Source of the DNA: an uncultured Woeseiaceae bacterium | Lineage (GTDB): Bacteria > Pseudomonadota > Gammaproteobacteria > Steroidobacterales > Woeseiaceae | Length of the DNA stretch: 38,606 bases | Assembly (NCBI GenBank): GCA_945788625.1 | Contig: CALZMQ010000032.1 | Coordinates: forward strand, 1-38,606 | Direction: 5' to 3' | Shown: positions 12,805 to 20,087 of the stretch, piece by piece | Position numbering within the stretch: position 1 is the first letter of the stretch | How the letters are laid out: each line of letters starts with the position of its first letter | Made by a program: the position numbers and the translations under genes | Notes under the pieces: model-generated | Told to the model about the DNA's origin: nothing | The model's database searches: none | What the model saw: the letters and a program-made list of their open reading frames with translations, nothing else

Positions 12805-12895
12805 TGGCGGAGAGGGTGGGATTTGAACCCACGAAGGGCTACTAACCCTTGCTGGTTTTCAAGACCAGTGCATTCAACCACTCTGCCACCTCTCC
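12805..12895 (-). tRNA. tRNA-Ser (anticodon UGA), CCA encoded
   Basis: Read on the minus strand, a 91-base cloverleaf with 7-bp acceptor stem GGAGAGG/CCTCTCC, D arm, anticodon stem CTGGT/ACCAG around loop CTTGAAA (anticodon TGA, reading UCA and related codons), a long variable arm typical of class II tRNA-Ser, and T arm GTGGG-TTCAAAT-CCCAC. Discriminator G and CCA are encoded (12805-12807). A terminator follows, then a repeat element that copies the tRNA 3' end. Confidence 0.97.
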
Positions 12896-13079
12896 GGAGT
12901 CTGGTCGAACGACGGCGAATTGTGCTTGCAGTGTCCGGTGGTTTCAACCTGTTCGCGCGCAGTCCGTTGAATTATGCGCACGAGGGCCGCATATTTTGTA
13001 GTCAACAGAGTTTCAGGATCGCCGAACCCGGTGCCGATACGGCTGTCTGAGAGCTACGGAATATACCGGAAAATATTTA

Positions 13080-14006
13080 ATGTTAAATCTAATAAAAGTT
13101 TATAATTACTTGATAATACTGTTAATTATGTATCCGTTTTTGGCGCTTGCCGAAGACGACGCGGATGCGTTGTTTGCGGCGGGCGACTGGCATGCGGCAG
13201 CCGACGCGTACGCGAGCCGCACCGCTGATGACCCGCTGGATACCGCATCGTGGTTCCAGCTGGCGGTCAGTGCGCGACAGGCGGAGCGTTACGATCTGGC
13301 GCGCGATGCGCTGCAGCGGGCCGAGGCGCTCGAGTTTTCGCCCGTCCGGATTGCATTCGAGCGGGCCCGCCTGGCGGTGCTGGCTGACGCTCCAGACGAA
13401 GCGGTCAAGCAATTGCAGGCGGTTGCGTCGAGTGGCTTTACCGCTGTCGGCCTGATCACATCCGACCCTTTGTTGCAGTCACTCGAAGGCCGCGCGGCTT
13501 ATGACACGCTGGTGGCCGACATGTCGATCCAGGCGTTTCCCTGCGAGCACGACGCGGCGTTTTCGACCTTCGATTTCTGGATCGGCGAGTGGGACGTGCA
13601 TGTCGCTGGCGGAGGCCTGGCGGGCAGCAACGTGGTCGAGCGTGCCGAGCGAGGCTGCGTACTGACGGAAAACTGGACGAGCGCGAGCGGTGGCACCGGC
13701 AGCAGTATCAATTACGTCGACAAGATTACGGGCGAGTGGGTGCAGGTCTGGAATTCGGCGAGCGGCAGCCAGATCAATATACGCGGCGGCATGACCGATG
13801 ACGGTATGCTGCTTACGGGTACAATACATTACGTAGCCAATGGCACGACCGCGCCGCTCCGCGGCTTGTGGACGCCGTTGCCGGATGGCCGCGTAAGGCA
13901 GTTTTTCGAGCAGTCGTCCGATGATGGAACTACCTGGGCGCCGTGGTTCGAAGGCTTTTACACACGAAAATCCGCTGAACAGGCGGACTCGAGGGATCGG
14001 AATTGA
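13080..14006 (+). CDS. exported TPR-like protein with a DUF1579-like C-terminal domain
   Basis: Unrecognised at gene level. The 308-residue product starts with a hydrophobic signal peptide (about residues 1-24, ending FLALAED). Residues 25-130 form TPR-like helical pairs (ALFAAGDWHAAADAYASR, DTASWFQLAVSARQAERYDLARDALQRAEAL). From about residue 155 the pattern FDFWIGEWDVH, with later GCVLTENW, IHYVANGTTAPLRGLWTPLPDGRVRQFFEQSSDDGTTW and WFEGFYTR, resembles DUF1579-like beta-barrel proteins. A periplasmic location is likely. There is no clear Shine-Dalgarno; the first 80 bases are markedly AT-rich against the neighbours. Its TGA overlaps the TTG start of the next gene. Confidence 0.72.
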   Translation: MLNLIKVYNYLIILLIMYPFLALAEDDADALFAAGDWHAAADAYASRTADDPLDTASWFQLAVSARQAERYDLARDALQRAEALEFSPVRIAFERARLAVLADAPDEAVKQLQAVASSGFTAVGLITSDPLLQSLEGRAAYDTLVADMSIQAFPCEHDAAFSTFDFWIGEWDVHVAGGGLAGSNVVERAERGCVLTENWTSASGGTGSSINYVDKITGEWVQVWNSASGSQINIRGGMTDDGMLLTGTIHYVANGTTAPLRGLWTPLPDGRVRQFFEQSSDDGTTWAPWFEGFYTRKSAEQADSRDRN

Positions 14007-14320
14007 AATTCTCGTCTGCGAATCGCGGCTTTCCTGCGGGAAACCCCATAGCGAATATCTTCGTCGTCGTGGTCGGCGTGCTGGCGATCGGTGTCTCCAT
14101 CGTGCTGGGCTTTGTCGCGTTCGTCGTGCTGGGCAGTATCGTCGCCGTGCTTGCTGCCATCGTCGGTCTGAGATTATGGTGGTTCAACCGCAAACTTCGA
14201 CGTCGCCCGGAAACGACGCGGCCGAATGAGAGTACGGCCGGTGGTGGCGTCATTGAGGGCGAATTTCACGTTATCGAGAGTGACCGCCATCGCGAGGGTA
14301 AAGACCGTCCCGACGAGTAG
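14003..14320 (+). CDS. small membrane protein of unknown function
   Basis: A 105-residue protein I cannot assign. Residues 18-56 are strongly hydrophobic (IANIFVVVVGVLAIGVSIVLG then FVVLGSIVAVLAAIVGL), enough for two membrane spans, followed by a basic WWFNRKLRRR and a hydrophilic tail with GGGVIEGEFHVIE; similar 'VIEGEY'-type tails occur in small gammaproteobacterial membrane proteins. The start is TTG with a GAGGG motif about 7 bases upstream and a 4-base overlap with the preceding stop, so coupling is likely. It could be a membrane partner of the upstream exported TPR-like protein, but only position supports this. Confidence 0.62.
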   Translation: MKFSSANRGFPAGNPIANIFVVVVGVLAIGVSIVLGFVAFVVLGSIVAVLAAIVGLRLWWFNRKLRRRPETTRPNESTAGGGVIEGEFHVIESDRHREGKDRPDE

Positions 14321-14364
14321 CCGGGCATAGTCAAAGCAGCGAAAACCTCGTAAAGTCGCACACC

Positions 14365-14952
14365 ATGCGCAAAACAACAGCAGATATCGATCGCCGGCGG
14401 CGCCGGCGGCGGCGCCGGATTCAGGTCGTCGTTATCTACACCGCCATCGCGATATGCCTGGCATGGTTCTTCGAATCACAGGCAACGACCACGGTAATCT
14501 TCGTCCGTCACGCCGAGAAGGCTGCGCTGCCGGCCGACGATCCCGCCCTCAGCCTGGCGGGGCAGCGGCGTGCTGCGGAACTCGCCCGACAACTCGTCGA
14601 CGCGGACGTGGTGCCGGGAGTGGGCGTCGATGCCGTGTACTCGACCTCGTACCGTCGCACGGCCGATACCGCGAAACCGACCGCCGACGCACTGGGCCTG
14701 CCGGTTTTAACGTATGACGCGTCGGATACGGAGGAAATAGTCGAGACGATCCTCAAGGAGCACAAAGGCAAGATTATTCTCGTCGTCGGCCACAGCAACA
14801 CGGTACCGGAGATGATAGCCAACATGGGCGCGAGCAAGAACGTGCCTGAAATCGCCGAGTCCGAGTACGACAACATTTATCTCGTATCCGTGCCGTGGTT
14901 CGGAAAGACGAAGACCATTCGCCTTCGTTATGGCGAGCCCTACCTGCCTTGA
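14365..14952 (+). CDS. membrane-anchored histidine phosphatase family protein
   Basis: Branch of the phosphoglycerate mutase/SixA superfamily using a phospho-histidine intermediate. The 195 residues start with a very basic stretch (RRRRRRRRIQ, about residues 11-20), a membrane segment (VVIYTAIAICLAWFF, about 22-36), then the catalytic domain with the signature FVRHAEKA (catalytic His about residue 50), SLAGQRRAAELARQL, VYSTSYRRTADTAKP and the second His in VVGHSNTVPEMI. The domain probably faces the periplasm. The substrate is unknown. The stop overlaps the yjbQ start by 4 bases. Confidence 0.88.
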   Translation: MRKTTADIDRRRRRRRRRIQVVVIYTAIAICLAWFFESQATTTVIFVRHAEKAALPADDPALSLAGQRRAAELARQLVDADVVPGVGVDAVYSTSYRRTADTAKPTADALGLPVLTYDASDTEEIVETILKEHKGKIILVVGHSNTVPEMIANMGASKNVPEIAESEYDNIYLVSVPWFGKTKTIRLRYGEPYLP

Positions 14953-15365
14953 CAACACAGCACGAACTCCAGGTCAATACCAACGGTCGAGGGACCTACG
15001 ACCTGACCAGTGATGTCCAGGACATCGTACGAGCTTCCGGCGTCAACTCGGGCATGTGCCACGTATTCGTCTGTCACACGAGCGCCTCACTCATACTCTG
15101 CGAGAACGCCGACCCCAGCGTCAGAACGGATCTCGAGACATTCATGTCACGCCAGGTTCGAGACGGCGATCCCATGTTCACACACACGGCGGAAGGTCCC
15201 GACGATATGCCGGCACATGTTCGCAGTGTGCTGACGCAGTCAGACCTGAATCTGCCGGTACGTGACGCAAGATGCGCCCTGGGCACCTGGCAGGGAATCT
15301 ACCTGTGGGAGCACCGCTACGCGCCGCACAAGCGGCGCATCATAGTCACCATCCAGGGTAGCTGA
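14949..15365 (+). CDS. yjbQ: YjbQ / UPF0047 family protein
   Basis: Small conserved protein of the UPF0047 family (COG0432); E. coli YjbQ has weak thiamine-phosphate synthase activity but its true role is open. Family motifs are clear: QVNTNGRGTYDLT, GMCHVFVCHTSASLILCENADP, HTAEGPDDMPAHVRSVLTQSDLNLPV and LGTWQGIYLWEHR, with conserved His and Cys that suggest a metal site. I chose TTG at 14949, overlapping the phosphatase stop, because it gives the normal length of 138 residues; an in-frame ATG at 14895 would add 18 residues inside the upstream gene. The stop directly abuts the convergent bcp stop. Confidence 0.9.
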   Translation: MTTQHELQVNTNGRGTYDLTSDVQDIVRASGVNSGMCHVFVCHTSASLILCENADPSVRTDLETFMSRQVRDGDPMFTHTAEGPDDMPAHVRSVLTQSDLNLPVRDARCALGTWQGIYLWEHRYAPHKRRIIVTIQGS

Positions 15366-15842
15366 TCACTCGTCGGACCTGAGGCCGGCGGTCTCTCTCA
15401 GGATTATCGCTTTCTCAATGAACTCCTGGTGCCGCCCAATGCGTACGTCCGCCATCATCGCATCCTGAATAGTGCGGTCCTGGTTGATCAGGAAGGTTGC
15501 ACGCCGCACGCCGATCCCGAAGGGTCCGTCGACGTCATACATCTTGATCGCCACCTTTTCGGGATCGCTCAACAGGATGAACGGTAAGTCGTATTCGTCG
15601 CGAAAGCGCTGGTGGCTCTCCTCGTCCTGTGGGCTCACGCCGGCGACTTGCAGCCCGACCGATTGTATATCGTTGTGGATATCACGAATCGAGCATGCCT
15701 CCTTCGTGCAGCCAGGCGTGAAATCGGCCGGATAAAAGTACAGGATCAGCGGACCGTTTTGCAGCAAATCCGATAACGTGGTCTCTCCACCCTGGTCATT
15801 CGGGAGTACGAATTCCGGTGCTCGGGAGCCGGCCTCTAGCAT
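15366..15842 (-). CDS. bcp: peroxiredoxin, Bcp/PrxQ type
   Basis: Thiol peroxidase that reduces H2O2 and organic peroxides with thioredoxin as likely donor. The 158-residue product has the thioredoxin fold pattern: APEFVLPNDQGGETTLSDLL, then YFYPADFTPGCTKEACSIRD with the peroxidatic Cys and the resolving Cys five residues later (C-X4-C, as in E. coli Bcp), then VAGVSPQDEESHQRFRDEYDLPF and RATFLINQDRTI. The trxB gene in this window could supply its reductant chain. The gene is convergent with yjbQ with no base between the stops, and follows the GNAT gene by 23 bases on the same strand. Confidence 0.93.
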   Translation of the reverse strand: MLEAGSRAPEFVLPNDQGGETTLSDLLQNGPLILYFYPADFTPGCTKEACSIRDIHNDIQSVGLQVAGVSPQDEESHQRFRDEYDLPFILLSDPEKVAIKMYDVDGPFGIGVRRATFLINQDRTIQDAMMADVRIGRHQEFIEKAIILRETAGLRSDE

Positions 15843-15865
15843 TCAAGTTCTCCTTTCTTTCGGCA

Positions 15866-16324
15866 TTACCTGCCGAGTATCGATTCCATTACGAGGTAAC
15901 TCGGCTTCACCATGCCGAGGGCTTCATACGTTTTCTGCGCGCGTTCATTATCGCGTTCGACGTAGAGCCTGAGGCCGCATACGCCGGGTTCAGCAACCGC
16001 CAGTGATTCTACATGGCGATAGAGCGCCGCGAAAACACCTTTGCGCCGGTGTTCGGGGTGTACGTATACGCTCTGAATCCACCACAGCGTCCCGTTGCGC
16101 CAGTCGCTCCATTCGTAGGTCACCATCAGCTGCCCGACGATTTCGCCGTCCACTATGGCGACCCAGTAGCGTCCTTTGCCCGGGTCCGCCAGCAATGCCG
16201 CAACACCGGCACTAATTACTGTATGGTCGAGCGTTCGGTCTTCCGTTTCCTCGGCCATCCGGGAGTTGAAGTCGGCGATCACTGCAGCGTCGTCCGGCAT
16301 TGCATCGCGAATTTCGTGTGCCAT
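15866..16324 (-). CDS. GNAT family N-acetyltransferase
   Basis: A 152-residue single-domain GNAT enzyme using acetyl-CoA; the acceptor is unknown. The family core is visible: EIRDAMPDDAAVIADF at the N terminus, WVAIVDGEIVGQLMVTYEWSDW (strands 2-4), the acetyl-CoA loop in VYVHPEHRRKGVFAALYRHVESLA (R-R-K-G-x-F), and RLYVERDNERAQKTYEALGM near the end. The ATG at 16324 is preferred; a GTG one codon upstream is also possible. It probably shares a transcript with bcp. Confidence 0.88.
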   Translation of the reverse strand: MAHEIRDAMPDDAAVIADFNSRMAEETEDRTLDHTVISAGVAALLADPGKGRYWVAIVDGEIVGQLMVTYEWSDWRNGTLWWIQSVYVHPEHRRKGVFAALYRHVESLAVAEPGVCGLRLYVERDNERAQKTYEALGMVKPSYLVMESILGR

Positions 16325-16426
16325 CACGTACCTGTCTCCACGGGCTCACCGATCTTCGATAATTGGGCACGGCCCTCGGTATTTTCGTATAACAATCCGG
16401 TATCTATTCCGTATAACGATGAAATT

Positions 16427-17512
16427 GTGAAAATCATTCTATCCATTTCGATACTAATTGCACTCGCGTTCACCGGCACGGCCGGTGGCGCAGAAGAACC
16501 CCGGTTGTTCAATGACGATTCGGTGATCAAGGCGGTACTGACTGCGCCGATCGCACAAACCTATGCGCAGAGCCAACAGGAGGTGCGCATCTACTTCCCC
16601 GGTCAATGGAGCTACGTGAACGGCGATGACGAGACGAGCAGGCTGGACGTGTCGATTCGAACGCGCGGTCTGTTTCGTCGTGAGTATTGCAAACTGCCGC
16701 CACTCATGTTGAATTTCAAGAAAAGCCAGGTGAAGAAAACGCTGTTCGCCGGCCAGAACAAACTTAAGGTCGTGGCACCCTGCCGGCATGGCGCCGAATC
16801 GCAGCAACACGTGGTTCTCGAGTACCTGGCGTACAGAATATTCGAGATTCTGACAGATCACAGCTTTGGCACACGGCTGGTCCGACTCAGCTACGTGGAC
16901 AGCGACGAGAAAATCGAACCCTGGACCGACCTGGTATTCGTCATAGAAGATGACGGTGATATGGCAGATCGCCTGGGATTGACGAAGATCAATGTCGTCT
17001 CGAACAAATTCCGCCAGCTCGACATGGAAAAAACGGCCCTGACCGATATTTTCCAATTCCTCATCGCCAACAATGATTACTCCGTTCTGCAAGGGCCGGA
17101 GGACAGGCCATGCTGCCATAACACGGAAATCCTGGCACTGTCGGACAACGCGGACGTGCGAATTCCCGTGCCGTACGATTTCGATCTGTCGGGATTCGTC
17201 AATACGAAATATGCGGCACCGCCATCTCATCTGCCCATTCGATTCGTGCGCACGCGCTATTATCGCGGCCTGTGCAAACCGCCTGGCGTGCTGGAGGCGA
17301 CGATCGCACACGTGCAATCCAAACGCGAGGAGATCTTCTCGCTCATAGCAAACACCAAAGAGCTGGAGCCCGGCAAGAAAGACAAGACACTGAAGTACAT
17401 CGAGGACTTCTACGAAATACTGGATGATCCGAAGAAGCTGGAGCGGGAGATTGTTGGCCGTTGCCGCGGGCAGGAGGAACTGGACGAAATGCTGTCCGGG
17501 CAAGAGGACTAG
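16427..17512 (+). CDS. secreted CotH-like protein (putative kinase fold)
   Basis: Not firmly recognised. From GTG 16427 the 361-residue product has a signal peptide (VKIILSISILIALAFTGTAGGA), so it is exported. The body contains DVSIRTRGLFRREYC, a K-rich NFKKSQVKKTLF, KLKVVAPC, VVLEYLAYRIFEILT, LTDIFQFLIANNDYSVLQ, CCHNTEIL and VPYDFDLSGF. The order R-x-R-G, Lys, a helical LANxDY segment, N and a DFD resembles CotH-like protein kinases. The open frame runs upstream to 16013 but overlaps the GNAT gene on the other strand and lacks sense as a protein. It is convergent with the DUF4956 gene, sharing CTAG; DUF4956 genes often accompany CotH-like genes, which supports the call. Confidence 0.62.
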   Translation: MKIILSISILIALAFTGTAGGAEEPRLFNDDSVIKAVLTAPIAQTYAQSQQEVRIYFPGQWSYVNGDDETSRLDVSIRTRGLFRREYCKLPPLMLNFKKSQVKKTLFAGQNKLKVVAPCRHGAESQQHVVLEYLAYRIFEILTDHSFGTRLVRLSYVDSDEKIEPWTDLVFVIEDDGDMADRLGLTKINVVSNKFRQLDMEKTALTDIFQFLIANNDYSVLQGPEDRPCCHNTEILALSDNADVRIPVPYDFDLSGFVNTKYAAPPSHLPIRFVRTRYYRGLCKPPGVLEATIAHVQSKREEIFSLIANTKELEPGKKDKTLKYIEDFYEILDDPKKLEREIVGRCRGQEELDEMLSGQED

Positions 17513-18297
17513 AGGTTGGACATGGGACCGCCCGGGTCCGTTCGCGCGCGCTTTTCTTCCGCCTTGGCGCGCTTGGCGTTCTTTCGCCGAATCTCTTCCT
17601 GCACAACGTACTGCGATTCCAATCCGTCACCGAAGGCGCAGACTCCTATTGCGGCGTAATTGAAGAAAACGGTCAATACAATTGCGATTTCGATTGAACT
17701 CACGCCCGCAGAAATACCGACGCCGATCGAGGCGAGAATAAACAATGTATCGAAGGTATCGCTCAGTGCGCGCCGGAATCTCACGCCGGCAACAATGCCT
17801 GCGAGACTAAAAGCCAGCGCCAGGCTGTGTTGCACGACGGTCACGATGCCTGCGACGACGGCAGGCAGTACGAGTGCCGTCGTATCGATCGAGTGATCGT
17901 AGACGCTGTCGGTATGAATCGCCCTGTACACCCAGGACACGGGAAGCATCAGCAACAGGGTTGCCGTCATCACGTAAACCAATGAGATTGCGCCTTGCAG
18001 CCAGGCGGGGCCACGTGCCAGGCGCGCGCGCGTCGTCGCCGTTGCAATCTCTTCCAGTTCCTCGTCATCGGCGCTGAGCAAGGCCTCTTCGAGGTCGTAG
18101 ACGCTCGAACTCCCGTAGTCCGCGATGTCGCCGACGCCGCCGAGCGGAAGCTGGTCGACCATGCCTGGAAACACGCTGATCGCGAGTGCAACGAAGGCCG
18201 ATAGAGCAATGTAGTAGATTGAAATCCTGCCTGCCATCCGCAGCAGGATTCTCTGATGGTTCGCTTTCAGCGCATCTATTCTTGCCTGTTCGTTCAT
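17509..18297 (-). CDS. DUF4956 family membrane protein
   Basis: The 262-residue product has about five hydrophobic segments: residues 25-45, 100-125, 145-160, then the hallmark region SLALAFSLAGIVAGVRFRRALSDTFDTLFILASIGVGISAGVSSIEIAIVLTVFFNY, which matches DUF4956. Residues 60-95 are acidic and probably periplasmic; the C-terminal tail is highly charged. DUF4956 proteins often accompany VTC-type polyphosphate polymerase domains and CotH-like proteins, and their function is unknown. Here the neighbours are a CotH-like exported protein and a DUF47/PiT phosphate-uptake pair, so a link to phosphate or polyphosphate handling is possible but unproven. Confidence 0.78.
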   Translation of the reverse strand: MNEQARIDALKANHQRILLRMAGRISIYYIALSAFVALAISVFPGMVDQLPLGGVGDIADYGSSSVYDLEEALLSADDEELEEIATATTRARLARGPAWLQGAISLVYVMTATLLLMLPVSWVYRAIHTDSVYDHSIDTTALVLPAVVAGIVTVVQHSLALAFSLAGIVAGVRFRRALSDTFDTLFILASIGVGISAGVSSIEIAIVLTVFFNYAAIGVCAFGDGLESQYVVQEEIRRKNAKRAKAEEKRARTDPGGPMSNL

Positions 18298-18344
18298 GTC
18301 GCAACCTTAGAGCCATTGGGAATCAATGGCAAACCGCCTGAGAA

Positions 18345-18995
18345 CTAGATAATTGACTTGAGGCTCAGCAGCTCGAGTTCGTCCGCCGTATTCTCAATCT
18401 CATCGGAAATGCGTGTGATTCTCGCCAGCAGTTCTTCAAGGTGTAGTTTTTCCGCGAGTGGCAGGCCCGACTCGAATAAACTGGTTATCAACTCGCGTTC
18501 CCTTGTATCGATCAGCGACTCGATTTGTCCGACTTCGCGTGTTGATTCACGCAACGCCTCCACCGTTCCTTTGGGCTTGAAAAACGCCCTCAACGCCGTA
18601 TGCAATGCTGCATAGCAGTTCTCCGTGAGTTCGAGAACGGCGTGCAAATCATCGCCGTAGTTGTCGAGCGAGCCGGGTTTCTGGCAATTGGCGAAGTCCA
18701 GGCAACCTTCGATCTTGTTCGTGACGCTATCGACCCTCGATAACAAGCGATAGATGTCGCCCCGGATCGTCGGAAGATACGCGCCTGAATACAAGAGCTC
18801 GCGAACGTCGCGAAGCTGTCGGTCGGCCTTGTCTTCGAGTCGATTGACCTGCTCGGTCGATTGCGCCAGACGTGCATAATCGTTCGCGATGAGCGCATTG
18901 ATACCGGCGACCATGATATGCAGGCATTCCTGCGTCGTTTCGGCATGCCTCAAGGCAAGTTCGACGACCTGTTTTTCCTTCTTGAATATGAGCAT
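18345..18995 (-). CDS. DUF47 (PhoU-like) phosphate transport regulator
   Basis: The 216-residue all-helical product matches the DUF47/TIGR00153 family, relatives of PhoU that are encoded next to Pit-type transporters and modulate their uptake. Typical features are MLIFKKEKQVVELALRHAE, NRLEDKADRQLRDVRELLYSGAYLPTIRGDIYRLLSRVDSVTNKIE (with acidic residues positioned for metal binding), and the last helix ITRISDEIENTADELELLSLKSII. It follows the PiT gene by 36 bases on the same strand, the usual arrangement. No pho box was identified. Confidence 0.92.
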   Translation of the reverse strand: MLIFKKEKQVVELALRHAETTQECLHIMVAGINALIANDYARLAQSTEQVNRLEDKADRQLRDVRELLYSGAYLPTIRGDIYRLLSRVDSVTNKIEGCLDFANCQKPGSLDNYGDDLHAVLELTENCYAALHTALRAFFKPKGTVEALRESTREVGQIESLIDTRERELITSLFESGLPLAEKLHLEELLARITRISDEIENTADELELLSLKSII

Positions 18996-19031
18996 TTTCA
19001 GTACCTGTCCCGAGTGTAATCCGAATACGTC

Positions 19032-20075
19032 CTAAATCCACATTGATGCAAGCAGCCGATACAAGAGTGCCGCAAACAGGGCCGCGCACAGCGGCGTCAT
19101 GATCCAGCCGACGAATATCGCTGCGATTCTGCTGCCACTTACCGCCCTGGTACCCTTTGTGAGGCCGACGCCGATAATCGCGCCGACGACAGCCTGGGAT
19201 GTCGACACGGGAATCCCTAGCATTGAGAAAACGTGCACGCCGAACGCCGCGGAGCCCTGTGCCGCAAGCGCTCCGGAGTAGTCGAGAGGAGTTATGCTGC
19301 GGCCAACCGTGTCCGTCACTCGCTTACCGAAAGTCAACGCGCCGACCGCCATTGCCACGCCGCCGAGAATTGCCAGGTAGAGGCCCTTGTCCGGGTACTT
19401 GTTCAACAAAGGGCCGATTGCATTGCCGACGTCGTTTGCCCCCAGCGAATAGGACACGTAGGCAGCTGAGACAATGACAGCGATTCTCAGGGCGCCGGAC
19501 CAGATGATTGCGCGTGCACGGCGAAACGCGATACTGAGCAGCAAGTAAATGCAGAACGCCATCACCGCCGCGAGCACGGGGCTGACTACCCAGGCGCCGG
19601 CGATCTTGACCAGTACGCCCAGTTTGAAATAGCTGGCCTCGATACCGACCATACCGAGCCCGGTCCCGAGGACACCGCCCACGATCGCCTGCGACGTTGA
19701 AACGGGCAAGCGTGAAAAGGTCGCGATGGTAACGAAGACGCCGGCGGACAGAAGGGAAACCAGTATCGCAAGGTCGGGCAGGCGCTCGTCGGGGAAATGT
19801 CGCTGCATCTCCCGTGGTGGCGGCGCCTCGTTATACGTCTCGTAAACGGCCGGCTCGGTGATGACGATACCCTTGCCAACCGTTTTCATGACATGGTGAC
19901 CCTGCAGGGCTCCGCCGAGGATCACGCACGCGGCCATCATCAATGCCGCCGAGCGGTATCGCAGCACGCTGGCGCCGACAGTGGTTCCGATGCAGTTGGC
20001 GGCGTCATTGGCGCCGATGTTCCAGCCGACGTAGAACGCCGCGGTCAATAGCAACGCTCCGGACAGGAATTCCAT
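19032..20075 (-). CDS. pit: PiT family inorganic phosphate transporter
   Basis: Inner membrane transporter that imports phosphate (as metal-phosphate) with a cation. The 347-residue product has about ten hydrophobic segments and the duplicated PiT signature: GWNIGANDAANCIGTTVGA near the N terminus and YSLGANDVGNAIGPLL in the second half, plus the repeated PVSTSQAVVG/PVSTSQAIVG segments. It is shorter than E. coli PitA (499) because the central loop is small, as in archaeal and many marine homologs. The gene lies 12 bases after the ALDH gene and 36 before DUF47. Confidence 0.94.
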   Translation of the reverse strand: MEFLSGALLLTAAFYVGWNIGANDAANCIGTTVGASVLRYRSAALMMAACVILGGALQGHHVMKTVGKGIVITEPAVYETYNEAPPPREMQRHFPDERLPDLAILVSLLSAGVFVTIATFSRLPVSTSQAIVGGVLGTGLGMVGIEASYFKLGVLVKIAGAWVVSPVLAAVMAFCIYLLLSIAFRRARAIIWSGALRIAVIVSAAYVSYSLGANDVGNAIGPLLNKYPDKGLYLAILGGVAMAVGALTFGKRVTDTVGRSITPLDYSGALAAQGSAAFGVHVFSMLGIPVSTSQAVVGAIIGVGLTKGTRAVSGSRIAAIFVGWIMTPLCAALFAALLYRLLASMWI

Positions 20076-20087
20076 CGATACGCGTGC

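Noticed and set aside
16013..16426. Upstream extension of the CotH-like frame
   Set aside because: It overlaps the GNAT gene on the other strand and would bury the signal peptide in the middle of the protein.
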